From contig RDXN01000079.1 of assembly GCA_004292855.1 (NCBI GenBank), positions 1-64,000 of the forward strand: DNA of 64,000 bases. The letters run 5' to 3'. Positions within the stretch are counted from its first letter, which is position 1. Each line of letters opens with the position of its first letter. A program made the position numbers and the translations under genes. Of the stretch, positions 51,638 through 59,853 are shown piece after piece. This stretch comes from Cytophagales bacterium (lineage in GTDB: Bacteria; Bacteroidota; Bacteroidia; Cytophagales; Spirosomataceae). A model generated the notes under the pieces. The model searched no databases and was not told the DNA's origin. It worked only from the letters and a program-made list of their open reading frames with translations.

Positions 51638-52349
51638 TGTTGTGCCGGCGGTCCGTCGCCACGGAATTTTCCGGCACAGCCGAAAGGCTAAAAAATTGCT
51701 CTCCGGCTCAGGTTGGCCTTTCGGCCATACCGGATGGTATCCGGTACTACTCTTGTTTCTGGTCGGTTGCCAAACCGAAGACAAACTTCCCATTTTGGGT
51801 CAGAAGGAGGTCGTAACCCGAACCCAAAACGGTAAAACCGTAACTGACTCGGTAGAACACACCATCCCTGATTTCCGGTTTGTGAGTCAGTATGGTGACA
51901 CCGTTTCGGCCCAAACGCTGGACGGAAAAATCTACGTGGCTGACTTCTTTTTCACCACCTGCCCGACCATCTGCCCCAAAATGAAAACCCAGTTGAAGCG
52001 GGTTTACGACCGGTTTAAGGGTAATCCGAAGGTCATGCTGCTCTCGCATACCATCGACCCTCGGCATGATTCGGTGGCCGTTTTGCGCGAGTTTGCGCAG
52101 AGTCTGGGGGTAGAGGGGCGGCAATGGTTGTTCGTGACCGGAGATCGCGAAACGATTTACGAGATCGGCGAGAAAAGCTACATGGTCACGGCTGCCGAGG
52201 ATGCGTCGGCACCGGGGGGCGTGGTACACAGCGGGGCGTTTATTCTGGTTGATACCAAAAAACGTATTCGGGGGATCTACGATGGCACTACCCAAGATGG
52301 CGTTGACCGACTCATGACCGATATGGACAAATTACTGAATGAAAAATAA
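51612..52349 (+). CDS. SCO-family copper-binding thioredoxin-fold lipoprotein
   Basis: About 245 residues if it starts at the ATG at 51612; in-frame ATGs at 51555 and 51579 are also possible. A lipobox (LLLFLVGCQ) is followed by a thioredoxin fold with copper ligands in FTTCPTICPKM (CxxxC) and the distant His in GGVVHSGAF. SCO proteins carry copper to the CuA site of cytochrome c oxidase. The segment before the lipobox is unusually long (about 45-50 residues) and basic, and is encoded by the palindromic repeat at 51662-51746. A cytochrome c gene overlaps the end. Confidence 0.88.
   Translation: MQRSFWGSSVVPAVRRHGIFRHSRKAKKLLSGSGWPFGHTGWYPVLLLFLVGCQTEDKLPILGQKEVVTRTQNGKTVTDSVEHTIPDFRFVSQYGDTVSAQTLDGKIYVADFFFTTCPTICPKMKTQLKRVYDRFKGNPKVMLLSHTIDPRHDSVAVLREFAQSLGVEGRQWLFVTGDRETIYEIGEKSYMVTAAEDASAPGGVVHSGAFILVDTKKRIRGIYDGTTQDGVDRLMTDMDKLLNEK
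51662..51746. repeat. Palindromic repeat units inside the SCO gene's leader region
   Basis: Two inverted units lie at 51662-51690 and 51713-51746. The second holds GGCC-TTTC-GGCC and TACCGGAT...ATCCGGTA; the first holds AGCC/GGCT and a GCCGG/CCGGC pair in the opposite direction. They match the intergenic element at 27721-27817 in layout. Here the DNA is coding and gives residues such as SGWPFGHTGWYP just before the lipobox. Confidence 0.78.
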
Positions 52350-52764
52350 GCTCATTGCCGCCGTTACGGTCGTTGTCACCTCCTTTCTGTTTTTCTCTTC
52401 TTGCCAAAGTCAGGAGGAAATTAAGCGGCAGAAGTACATCACAGAAGGCATTTTGCAGTATCAGAACAACTGTGCTAACTGTCATGGGCGCGATGGTAAG
52501 GGTCTGGCGGCCTTGTACCCGCCGATTGCCGGTTCGGAGTATCTGGCCAAAAAAGATAGCATCATTCACATCATCAAATACGGTCAACAGGGTCCCATTA
52601 TGGTGCGGGGCAAACGATATAACCGCCCCATGCCTGCCCAAACACACCTGAGTGATCTGGAAATTGCCGAGATCGTTACCTACATCGATGCGGAGTGGAA
52701 CAACAGCAAGGAGATCACCGATATGAAGTATGTTCGGAAGCTCCTGCAAAACAATAGTCGGTAG
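52339..52764 (+). CDS. Class I cytochrome c lipoprotein
   Basis: 141 residues. The lipobox is FLFFSSCQS with Cys22. The haem site is NNCANCHGRDGKG (C45, C48, H49), and the likely axial Met is in YNRPMPAQTHLSD. Helix LSDLEIAEIVTYI completes the fold. It carries electrons on the outer face of the membrane. The start overlaps the SCO gene by 11 bases; together they suggest a link to terminal oxidase function. Confidence 0.92.
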   Translation: MKNKLIAAVTVVVTSFLFFSSCQSQEEIKRQKYITEGILQYQNNCANCHGRDGKGLAALYPPIAGSEYLAKKDSIIHIIKYGQQGPIMVRGKRYNRPMPAQTHLSDLEIAEIVTYIDAEWNNSKEITDMKYVRKLLQNNSR

Positions 52765-52825
52765 GTAGAACTTTAGGGTAGAAGCGGGTAAGTTGCTCGT
52801 TTTCATTCTATAAACGCTTCCGGCT

Positions 52826-54091
52826 ATGAAACGCTCTCTTGTTTCGGTATTGCTCGCCCTGCTGTTTTGCGCATGCTCATTGACTGGTTGGGCGCGGTCG
52901 ATCCTGATTCCGATGGACGAGCAACAGGCTAATCACCTCAAAGCGTATGGCGTGGCCTATTTTGTGCTTAAAGCCGACTCCGAGGTGGAGTGGCTGCTCA
53001 ACTATCGCGGGGGCAGTTTTATGCTTCCTTACACAGCAGCCTTTGACACGGAATGCCGGGTGCGGGGCGTCACGACAACGGTTATCTCCGACGCCGAAGC
53101 CGCCCAAATCCGCCAGCAACTCGCCAACCCCGATCTAAACGCCGATGTGGTGAAACTGGTTAAAGCCGCCAAAATTGTCGTTTACTCGCCCATCAAAGTA
53201 AGCGCAGCGGAGTTTGAGAATACCGACGCCGTATTGCTCGTACTCAACTACGCCGAGATTCCTTACGAGGTAGTTTATGACGAGGAAATTCTGAAAGGCG
53301 ACCTACCTAAATACGATTGGCTGCACCTGCACCACGAAGATTTTACGGGACAATTTGGGCGGAACATGCACCGCATGAGCGTCGACGATATTAAGGCGCA
53401 GGAGACTATTGCGAGCAAATACGGCTTTGGCAAGGTGTCGCAGATGAAACTGGCCGTTGCCAGGCGAATCAAAGATTTTTTGGCGGGTGGCGGCTATTTG
53501 TTCGCGATGTGTTCGGGGGCCGAAACGTTCGACATTGCGTTGGCTGCCGAGGGCGTCGACATTGTGAGCAGTCAGTTCGATGGCGATGCTGCTGATGCCG
53601 ACGCTCAATCGAAGCTAGATTTCAACAAGACGGTGGCCTTTCACAACTTCGTGCTTGAAGGTGAAGGTGGTTATCGGGGAAATTCAAGTTTCTCGGACAT
53701 TAACTCAACGGTGAGCCGGGGGTGGGATTCGCCATCGGGATTTTTCGAGTTGTTCGGCTTCTCGGCCAAGTGGGACGTGATTCCGGCCATGCTCACGCAG
53801 AATCACGAACACATTATCAAAGAATTTCACGGGCAAACGACGGCCTTCCGCAAAACGGCGGTGAAATCTAATGTGCTCGTCATGGGTGAAAGCAAAACCT
53901 CCGACCGCTACATTTACGGCGAGTTGGGCCGGGGTCAGTGGACGTTCTACGGGGGCCACGATCCCGAAGGCATTCGCGGCAACTTCCGCACTCCCACCGA
54001 CCTCAACCTGCATCCCCACTCGCCCGGTTATCGGCTCATTCTGAACAACGTGCTGTTTCCGTCGGCCCGGAAAAAGAAGCGCAAAACGTAG
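52826..54091 (+). CDS. Secreted protein of unknown function (often labelled asparagine synthetase B)
   Basis: 421 residues with a signal peptide (about 1-24; LTGWARS). Homologues in Bacteroidota often carry the label 'asparagine synthetase B', but there is no N-terminal Cys2 glutaminase and no SGGxDS synthetase motif. Instead it shows a class I amidotransferase/ThuA-like pattern: FLAGGGYLFAMCSGAETFDI with Cys at a nucleophile-elbow position, preceded by WLHLHHEDF. The C-terminus is GQWTFYGGHDPEG and HPHSPGYRLILNNVLF. A hydrolase role on a surface or periplasmic substrate is possible but unproven. Confidence 0.78.
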   Translation: MKRSLVSVLLALLFCACSLTGWARSILIPMDEQQANHLKAYGVAYFVLKADSEVEWLLNYRGGSFMLPYTAAFDTECRVRGVTTTVISDAEAAQIRQQLANPDLNADVVKLVKAAKIVVYSPIKVSAAEFENTDAVLLVLNYAEIPYEVVYDEEILKGDLPKYDWLHLHHEDFTGQFGRNMHRMSVDDIKAQETIASKYGFGKVSQMKLAVARRIKDFLAGGGYLFAMCSGAETFDIALAAEGVDIVSSQFDGDAADADAQSKLDFNKTVAFHNFVLEGEGGYRGNSSFSDINSTVSRGWDSPSGFFELFGFSAKWDVIPAMLTQNHEHIIKEFHGQTTAFRKTAVKSNVLVMGESKTSDRYIYGELGRGQWTFYGGHDPEGIRGNFRTPTDLNLHPHSPGYRLILNNVLFPSARKKKRKT

Positions 54092-54100
54092 TTACAGATT

Positions 54101-54175
54101 AAAATACCCCAACCCCCTAAAGGGGGCTTTGCTTACTCCCGGACAAAGCCCCTTTTAGGGGGTTGGGGGTATTTT
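54101..54175. terminator. Strong bidirectional hairpin terminator
   Basis: Bases 54101-54131 and 54144-54175 are near-perfect reverse complements (31-32 bases) with a 12-base loop. The outer ends are AAAATACC and GGTATTTT. It lies between the convergent gene at 52826 and the DUF427 gene. Confidence 0.88.
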
Positions 54176-54207
54176 CAATTAGCGTTTCTGGCTACTCCTA
54201 TGGTTTC

Positions 54208-54489
54208 TCATTTCACCACCTGCACGCCTTTCCAGAACGCGACGTGACCGTTGATTTGACTTGCGGCTGCCTTAGGTTCGGGGTAGTACCAGGCGGCATC
54301 AGGGTTGGTTTTTCCGTCGACAGTTAGCGAGTAGTACGAAGCCACTCCTTTCCAGGGACAGGTGGTGTGGGTTGTGCTGTCGGTCAAAAATTCCCGTTTC
54401 AGTGAGTCGGCGGGAAAGTAATGGTTATTCTCAACCACTACGGTGTTATCGCTTTCGGCAATGGTTTGTCCGTTCCAAATGGCTTTCAT
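54208..54489 (-). CDS. DUF427-family protein
   Basis: 93 residues from the ATG at 54489 (MKAIWNGQTIAESDNTVVVE); the longer frame to 54609 overlaps the divergent gene region and is not family-like. Conserved motifs are NNHYFPADSL, HTTCPWKGVASYYSL and DAAWYYPEPKAAASQINGHV. The domain is a small beta barrel of unknown biochemical function, cytoplasmic here. Confidence 0.9.
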   Translation of the reverse strand: MKAIWNGQTIAESDNTVVVENNHYFPADSLKREFLTDSTTHTTCPWKGVASYYSLTVDGKTNPDAAWYYPEPKAAASQINGHVAFWKGVQVVK

Positions 54490-54611
54490 CGTGTTTGGGG
54501 TGTTTTGTGTCCATATAACTAGCGTAGGGGGTGTTTCGTTTATCCTAACGGGCACAGTAGCAAACCCGCATAGGGGACTTTTGCCCCAAACGACCTCGCC
54601 CCGACCCACGT

Positions 54612-55508
54612 ATGATAAAGCCGTTTGCCTTCCTCTTTGCTCTGTATTGTTTGGTTGGATTTTCGGCCCTCGCCCAGCCCGACAAACGCGAGTGGACGCA
54701 ACTCTTCAACGGCAAAGATCTGACTGGCTGGGATATAAAAATTGCCGGGCATACCGTAGGCGACAATTACAAAAACACGTTTCGGGTCGAAAACGGCATG
54801 ATTCGGATTGCGTACGATCAGTACCAAACGTTCGACAAGAAATACGGCCACATGTACTTTAACAAGCCGTTTTCGCATTACATCCTGCGGTTTACGTATC
54901 GGTTTGTGGGGGAGCAAACGCCCGGCGGAGCCACCTGGAACGTACGAAACAGTGGTATCATGTTTCACTCGCAATCGGCACAAAGCAACTCGCTCAATCA
55001 GGATTTCCCGATCTCGCTCGAAATCCAAACATTGGGTGGATTGAAAAAGGGCGAACGACACACGGCCAACCTCTGCACCCCTGGCACGCAGGTGTTTATG
55101 AAGGGCAAGTTGAACCCCGCCCACTGCATCGAGTCCAAATCCAAAACCTACGATGGCGATGGCTGGGTGACGATTGAGGCCGTTATTTTGGGCGACTCTA
55201 TTGTGCATCACGTTATGGAGGGCGACACCGTGCTGAGCTACGAACGGTTACAGGTTGGGGGCGGTTTCGTGAGTAAGGAATATGACCTGAAAGCCGCCGG
55301 GATCGACGAAGCGGGCGTGGCCTACTGGACCAAACGCCAAAATACGCCCCTCGGCAGCGGTTATATTGCTCTACAAGCCGAAAGCCACCCCATTGATTTC
55401 CGGCGTGTGGAGGTGCTTAACCTGGTCGGCTGCATGGACCCGAAGGCGTTGAATTACAAATCGTATTTTGTGAAGTCGGCTAAAGGCCAGTGCCGGTACA
55501 AAAAATGA
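54612..55508 (+). CDS. DUF1080-domain secreted protein
   Basis: 298 residues. Signal peptide (VGFSALAQ), then a DUF1080 domain (about 25-270) with WTQLFNGKDLTGWDIKI, ENGMIRIAYDQ and RNSGIMFHSQ. The fold is a concanavalin-like beta-sandwich; some members hydrolyse 3-keto-disaccharides or bind glycans. The C-terminal VGCMDPKALNYKSYFVKS is typical of Bacteroidota members. Its TGA overlaps the start of the next gene (ATGA). Confidence 0.88.
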   Translation: MIKPFAFLFALYCLVGFSALAQPDKREWTQLFNGKDLTGWDIKIAGHTVGDNYKNTFRVENGMIRIAYDQYQTFDKKYGHMYFNKPFSHYILRFTYRFVGEQTPGGATWNVRNSGIMFHSQSAQSNSLNQDFPISLEIQTLGGLKKGERHTANLCTPGTQVFMKGKLNPAHCIESKSKTYDGDGWVTIEAVILGDSIVHHVMEGDTVLSYERLQVGGGFVSKEYDLKAAGIDEAGVAYWTKRQNTPLGSGYIALQAESHPIDFRRVEVLNLVGCMDPKALNYKSYFVKSAKGQCRYKK

Positions 55509-56677
55509 CCCGTGTTACCTCCATTGACGTCACGCGGGGGTTGGTCATGGTTGTTATGGCCCTCGACCACGTCCGCGATCTGCTCCACATAACGGCAGCC
55601 GAGCAGGACCCCACCGACCTTACCACAACAACGCCCGTCCTGTTTCTAACACGCTGGATAACGCACCTCTGTGCGCCCACGTTTGTGTTTTTATCGGGCA
55701 CCTCGGCTTATCTGTCGTTGCAAAAACAGGCGCAAAACGGGCAGGATGTGGAAGCAGGTCGGCGGTTTTTGCGGCAACGGGGCCTGGTGCTGGTTGTGCT
55801 GGAGCTAACGCTGATCAACTTCGCGTTCTGGTTCGAGTTTCCGTATCGGGTGTTGCTGTTGCAGGTGATCTGGGCGATTGGCTTCGGCCTGATCGGGCTG
55901 TCGTTTCTGTCGCGGCTCCGGGTGCAGACGGTGGGCATCATCGGGCTGCTCATTATGTTTGGGCATAACCTGTTGCAGTTTCTACCGCCCATTTCGGGCA
56001 ACGCGCCCCGCTTTATCTCTTCGCTGTTTTTCCGCACCGACCTCTTCCAAATCACGCCCAAGTTCGCTATTCTGGTGGGTTATCCGCTTATTCCGTGGTT
56101 GGGTATTATGCTCCTCGGATATGCCATCGGTCCGCTGTTTCAGAAATCGTTAGCAAACCGAAGGCTATGGCTTGCCCAATTGGGGTTAGGTTCATTGGCC
56201 GTGTTTACCCTGCTTCGCTACAGCAACCTTTACGGTGATCCTGCTCTCTGGTCCGGGCAAAAAGATGCCGTGTTTACGGTTCTGTCGTTCATCAACGTCA
56301 GCAAATACCCGCCCTCGCTGTTGTATTGCCTGCTTATGCTGGGCATCGCCCTGCTGATTTTGACCCTGACCGATGGACTGTCGAACGCGTTTACCCGTAT
56401 TCTGACCGTGTACGGGGCCGTTCCCATGTTCTACTACATCCTGCATTGGTACCTGATTCATCTGCTCATGTTGGCGGTATCCGTTGGGCAGGGGGCGTCT
56501 TTAAGCGAGCAAAACCCTAATCCATTCACGTTTGGGCGTCCGGTCGGCATTGGCGTTTCGCTGGAGTGGGTTTATCTGATCTGGATTGGCCTAGTGGTGG
56601 CCCTGTACCCGCTGTGCCGTTGGTATGGGCGGTATAAATCGGCACACCCCGAAAAAGTTTGGCTACGCTATGTGTAA
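55505..56677 (+). CDS. DUF1624-type acyltransferase-like membrane protein
   Basis: 390 residues from the ATG at 55505, which overlaps the DUF1080 stop; an in-frame ATG at 55490 is less likely. About ten hydrophobic helices. The N-terminus [20 protein letters not shown] and [20 protein letters not shown] match the heparan-alpha-glucosaminide N-acetyltransferase catalytic domain (DUF1624), which transfers acyl groups to glycans across the membrane. The substrate is unknown. The pterin dehydratase gene starts 16 bases after its end. Confidence 0.87.
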   Translation: MTRVTSIDVTRGLVMVVMALDHVRDLLHITAAEQDPTDLTTTTPVLFLTRWITHLCAPTFVFLSGTSAYLSLQKQAQNGQDVEAGRRFLRQRGLVLVVLELTLINFAFWFEFPYRVLLLQVIWAIGFGLIGLSFLSRLRVQTVGIIGLLIMFGHNLLQFLPPISGNAPRFISSLFFRTDLFQITPKFAILVGYPLIPWLGIMLLGYAIGPLFQKSLANRRLWLAQLGLGSLAVFTLLRYSNLYGDPALWSGQKDAVFTVLSFINVSKYPPSLLYCLLMLGIALLILTLTDGLSNAFTRILTVYGAVPMFYYILHWYLIHLLMLAVSVGQGASLSEQNPNPFTFGRPVGIGVSLEWVYLIWIGLVVALYPLCRWYGRYKSAHPEKVWLRYV

Positions 56678-56693
56678 CTTTGTCGAAAAGACC

Positions 56694-56933
56694 ATGTGGC
56701 AGGAAACAGATAACAAGCTCGTTCGCGATTTTCAATTTGCCGATTTTTCGGAAGCTTTCGCCTTCATAACCCGCGTCGCGATTCTGGCCGAAAAAATGGA
56801 CCATCACCCCTGGTGGTCGAACGTGTATAACAAAGTCCGCATCGAACTCACCACCCACGACGCGGGTAATGTGGTGACCGATAAAGACTGGAAACTGGCC
56901 GAAGCCATAAGTCAGTTAACAACGACCAGCTAA
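56694..56933 (+). CDS. 4a-hydroxytetrahydrobiopterin dehydratase (PCD/DCoH)
   Basis: 79 residues from the ATG at 56694 ([20 protein letters not shown]), the usual start of the short Bacteroidota form. The active-site motif is [16 protein letters not shown], with [12 protein letters not shown] at the C-terminus. It dehydrates 4a-hydroxytetrahydropterin to recycle the cofactor of aromatic amino acid hydroxylases. The last residues (LTTTS and stop) run into AACAACGACC repeat-like DNA. Confidence 0.92.
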   Translation: MWQETDNKLVRDFQFADFSEAFAFITRVAILAEKMDHHPWWSNVYNKVRIELTTHDAGNVVTDKDWKLAEAISQLTTTS

Positions 56934-56960
56934 CAGTTAATTTGCCTTATCGTTAACTAT

Positions 56961-56990
56961 TGTTCGCTGTTCACTGCTCACTGTTCTCTG
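56961..56990. repeat. Heptamer repeat directly before rsmI
   Basis: TGTTCGC, TGTTCAC, TGCTCAC, TGTTCTC, TG, in 7-base phase, ends on the base before the rsmI ATG at 56991. A weak opposite arm (ACAACGACCAGCTAACAG) covers the end of the preceding gene at 56920-56938. Confidence 0.8.
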
Positions 56991-57722
56991 ATGAAACTTT
57001 ACCTTGTTCCTACCCCTATCGGCAATCTGGAAGACATCACGCTTCGGGCGGTTAATGTGCTCAAAGCTGCCGATGTGATCCTGGCCGAAGACACCCGTAC
57101 TTCGGGCGTGTTGATGAAGCATTTGGGCATCAGCAAACCCTTGCAGAGTTACCACATCCACAACGAGCATCAGACGGTGCAACGGGTAGTGGAGCAGATC
57201 AGCAAGGGAAAAACCTACGCGCTCGTGTCCGATGCGGGTACACCGGCCATCTCAGACCCCGGTTTTCTGCTGGTGCGCGAGTGTTTGCGGCAGGGCATTG
57301 CGGTAGAGTGCTTGCCCGGCCCCACGGCCTTCGTGCCCGCGTTGGTCAACTCCGGGCTTCCGGCAGACCGGTTTACGTTCGAGGGGTTTTTGCCCCACAA
57401 AAAGGGGCGGCAAACGCGCCTGCAACAGTTGGTGGAGGAAGAACGCACCATGATTTTCTACGAATCGCCCCACCGATTGCTGAAAACATTGGAGCAGTTG
57501 GCCGAGGTGTTTGGGCCGGACCGGCCAGCAAGCGTGAGCCGGGAATTGACCAAGCTGTTTGAAGAAACGGTACGAGGTACGCTCACAGAAATTAAGGCGT
57601 ATTTTGCCGAGAAACCCATCAAGGGCGAAATCGTGTTGTGTGTGGCAGGAGCCGAACGCAGAAAAGAAAGCAAAAAGAAGTACTCAAACGATGATACGGA
57701 CCAAGAGGATGAAGACGAATAA
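56991..57722 (+). CDS. rsmI: 16S rRNA (cytidine(1402)-2'-O)-methyltransferase
   Basis: 243 residues. The TP-methylase fold is shown by LYLVPTPIGNLEDITLRAVN at the N-terminus, AEDTRTSGVLMKHLGI, SDAGTPAISDPGFLLVREC and PGPTAFVPALVNSGLP. It methylates the ribose of C1402 in 16S rRNA using SAM. The C-terminus is a charged tail ending in DQEDEDE. Its end overlaps the Lnb-like gene by 14 bases. Confidence 0.97.
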   Translation: MKLYLVPTPIGNLEDITLRAVNVLKAADVILAEDTRTSGVLMKHLGISKPLQSYHIHNEHQTVQRVVEQISKGKTYALVSDAGTPAISDPGFLLVRECLRQGIAVECLPGPTAFVPALVNSGLPADRFTFEGFLPHKKGRQTRLQQLVEEERTMIFYESPHRLLKTLEQLAEVFGPDRPASVSRELTKLFEETVRGTLTEIKAYFAEKPIKGEIVLCVAGAERRKESKKKYSNDDTDQEDEDE

Positions 57723-58923
57723 ACTGCTCAAATTTTTCTTTCTACTGTTCGCTGTTCACTGTTCGCTGTTCACTGCTCACGGTCAAACCCTTTCGCCCGA
57801 GGCCCGCGTGAGCCTGATTACCTACGGACCGGGCGATGATGATATTTCGTCGTCGTTTGGGCATACCGAAATCCGCATTGTCGACCCCGTGCAGGGCCTC
57901 GACCGCGATTACAGCTACGGTGGTTTCAATTACCGCGCCCCTTATTTTATCCTGAAATTTCTGCGTGGAACCCTCCCCTACTTCGTATCGACACACTCGC
58001 TGTTTCAGGCTGCCTATTACTACCAACAGCACAACCGCAGTATTCGTGAGCAGATGCTAAACCTCTCGCCCACCCAACGCCAGAAATTATATGCGGCTTT
58101 GGAGCAAAATAGCCTGCCGCAAAACCGCGAGTACCGCTACAAATTCTACTACGACAACTGCGCTACCCGCCCCCGCGACATGATCGTAGCCGCTTGTGGC
58201 GACAGCCTGCAAATCCCCAACGTACAGCAACCCACCAAGTCGTACCGCGACTGGATGAACGACTACCTGGGTAATAAACCCTGGGAGCAGTTGGGTATGA
58301 ACATCGCTATCGGTCGCCCGTCGGATGTTGTTACGACCAACTGGGGGTCGATGTACCTACCCGACAACGTGTTTACCTTGTTTGCTGCGGCCACCATCCG
58401 GCAACCGAACGGGCAAGTGGTGCCTCTGGTAAGCAACACCCAAACTCTGTTTGCCCCCCAAAATCTACCCAAACAAAACCTGCCTTTGCCGCTCTTTCCG
58501 GCCTTTGTGTTTGCCATTTTGGGCGTTGCGATAGGCGTGGTCACCTACCGCCAATACGCACACGGTAAAGTCAGCCGCCTGCTCGACCGGGTGCTATTTA
58601 CGTTTGTAGGGCTTTGCGGGTGGCTTCTGCTCTTTTTGTGGATCGCCCGCGACGACAACGTAACAGCCTGGAACCCTTCGCTACTCTGGCTCATGCCCTT
58701 TCATTTGCCTTTGATCTTCAAGGCTACCAACGGTAAGAATACGCGGTTCACGAACATCTATTTCGGCATCACGGCCCTGTTGCTCATTATCAGCCTATTC
58801 GTGTCGAACGTGCCGGGCGGAGCCGACCAATTGTTCATCCTGACGCTGCTGATTCGTTGTGTGGCCAACCTGCAACAAGTTCGGCGGGAGAGCCGGGAGA
58901 TGACAGTAGTGGCAAAAGGCTGA
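57709..58923 (+). CDS. Lnb-like membrane protein (DUF4105/Lnb N-terminal domain)
   Basis: 404 residues from the ATG at 57709 (MKTNKLLKFFFLLFAVHCSL). The N-terminal periplasmic domain (about 25-240) has LITYGPGDDDISSSFGHTEI, YSYGGFNYRAPYFILKFL and YKFYYDNCATRPRDM with a conserved His and Cys. About five C-terminal membrane helices follow. Related Bacteroides proteins (Lnb) have been reported as lipoprotein N-acyltransferases, so this may finish lipoprotein maturation; that is from family knowledge. The signal peptide core is encoded by heptamer repeat DNA at 57746-57780. Confidence 0.82.
   Translation: MKTNKLLKFFFLLFAVHCSLFTAHGQTLSPEARVSLITYGPGDDDISSSFGHTEIRIVDPVQGLDRDYSYGGFNYRAPYFILKFLRGTLPYFVSTHSLFQAAYYYQQHNRSIREQMLNLSPTQRQKLYAALEQNSLPQNREYRYKFYYDNCATRPRDMIVAACGDSLQIPNVQQPTKSYRDWMNDYLGNKPWEQLGMNIAIGRPSDVVTTNWGSMYLPDNVFTLFAAATIRQPNGQVVPLVSNTQTLFAPQNLPKQNLPLPLFPAFVFAILGVAIGVVTYRQYAHGKVSRLLDRVLFTFVGLCGWLLLFLWIARDDNVTAWNPSLLWLMPFHLPLIFKATNGKNTRFTNIYFGITALLLIISLFVSNVPGGADQLFILTLLIRCVANLQQVRRESREMTVVAKG
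57746..57780 (+). repeat. Five heptamers that encode a signal peptide core
   Basis: TGTTCGC, TGTTCAC, TGTTCGC, TGTTCAC, TGCTCAC lie in unbroken phase inside the Lnb-like gene. In frame they read FAVHCSLFTAHG. Three heptamers make 21 bases, so the peptide repeats every seven residues. The same heptamers are intergenic at 29865, 49328 and 56961. Confidence 0.9.
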
Positions 58924-58955
58924 GGGGATACCTGCAAATTCTGCCCCGGTCGCCG

Positions 58956-58963
58956 TATCTTTG
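58956..58963 (+). promoter_or_regulatory. Candidate -7 box (TATCTTTG) for hisG
   Basis: TATCTTTG matches TAnnTTTG, 25 bases before the hisG ATG at 58989 and 32 bases after the end of the Lnb-like gene. No clear -33 TTG is seen. No his attenuator-like run of histidine codons is present in the short leader. Confidence 0.5.
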
Positions 58964-58988
58964 CAGCCTATTTTTCGCTTGCAACCTG

Positions 58989-59852
58989 ATGACGACAACC
59001 ACGCTTCGCATTGCCCTCCAAAAATCGGGGCGATTGAGTGAAGACTCCTACCAATTGTTCAAAGAGTGCGGTATCCGTTTCGATTACGGCACCGGCAAAC
59101 TTAAATCTGTTTCCTCCAATTTTCCCGCTGAGTTCCTGTTTCTGCGCGACGACGATATTCCCGGCTACGTGGAAGATGGCGTGGCCGACCTCGGTATTGT
59201 GGGCGAAAACGTGGCCGTCGAGACGGGCCGCGCCGTACAAACGGTTCATAAGCTGGGCTTTTCCAAGTGCCGTTTGTCGATTGCCATTCCGCGTGGCGAA
59301 GTCTACAACGGCTTGGGCGACCTGGAAGGCAAAAACATTGCCACCTCGTACCCGCGTCTGTTGAACAACTATCTGGCGGGCGAGGGCGTCCGGGCACACA
59401 TTCACGAAATTAGCGGCTCGGTTGAAATTGCCCCGAGCATTGGGCTGGCCGAGGCCGTGTGCGACATTGTAAGTTCGGGAAGTACGCTGCTGAGCAACGG
59501 CTTGAAAGAGGTAGAGACCATTTTCCGTTCCGAGGCCATTATGATTGCGAGCCAATCGCTGTCGTCAGAGAAGCAAACACTGCTCGGCAAGTTGCTGTTT
59601 CGGATCAAGTCGGTGCAGGCGGCCAAGAACAACAAGTACATCGTGTTGAACGCGCCCAATGCTGCCCTCGAACAGATCACGGCCCTACTGCCCGGCATGA
59701 AAAGCCCGACCGTTACGCCCTTGGCCACGGAGGGCTGGAGTTCGGTGCATTCGGTGCTGAACGAAAACGATTTCTGGGAAAACATTGAAGCCATCCGCGC
59801 AGCCGGTGCGCAGGGTATTTTGGTGATCCCGATAGAGAAGATGATCTATTAA
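58989..59852 (+). CDS. hisG: ATP phosphoribosyltransferase, long form
   Basis: 287 residues from the ATG at 58989 (MTTTTLRIALQKSGRLSEDS); an upstream in-frame ATG at 58857 would overlap the previous gene. The catalytic domain has DDDIPGYVEDGVADLGIVGE and the PRPP loop in EAVCDIVSSGSTLLSNGLKE. The C-terminal HisG_C regulatory domain (about 213-287) means the long form, inhibited by histidine and needing no HisZ. It catalyses the first step of histidine synthesis. hisD follows after one base. Confidence 0.96.
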   Translation: MTTTTLRIALQKSGRLSEDSYQLFKECGIRFDYGTGKLKSVSSNFPAEFLFLRDDDIPGYVEDGVADLGIVGENVAVETGRAVQTVHKLGFSKCRLSIAIPRGEVYNGLGDLEGKNIATSYPRLLNNYLAGEGVRAHIHEISGSVEIAPSIGLAEAVCDIVSSGSTLLSNGLKEVETIFRSEAIMIASQSLSSEKQTLLGKLLFRIKSVQAAKNNKYIVLNAPNAALEQITALLPGMKSPTVTPLATEGWSSVHSVLNENDFWENIEAIRAAGAQGILVIPIEKMIY

Positions 59853-59853
59853 A

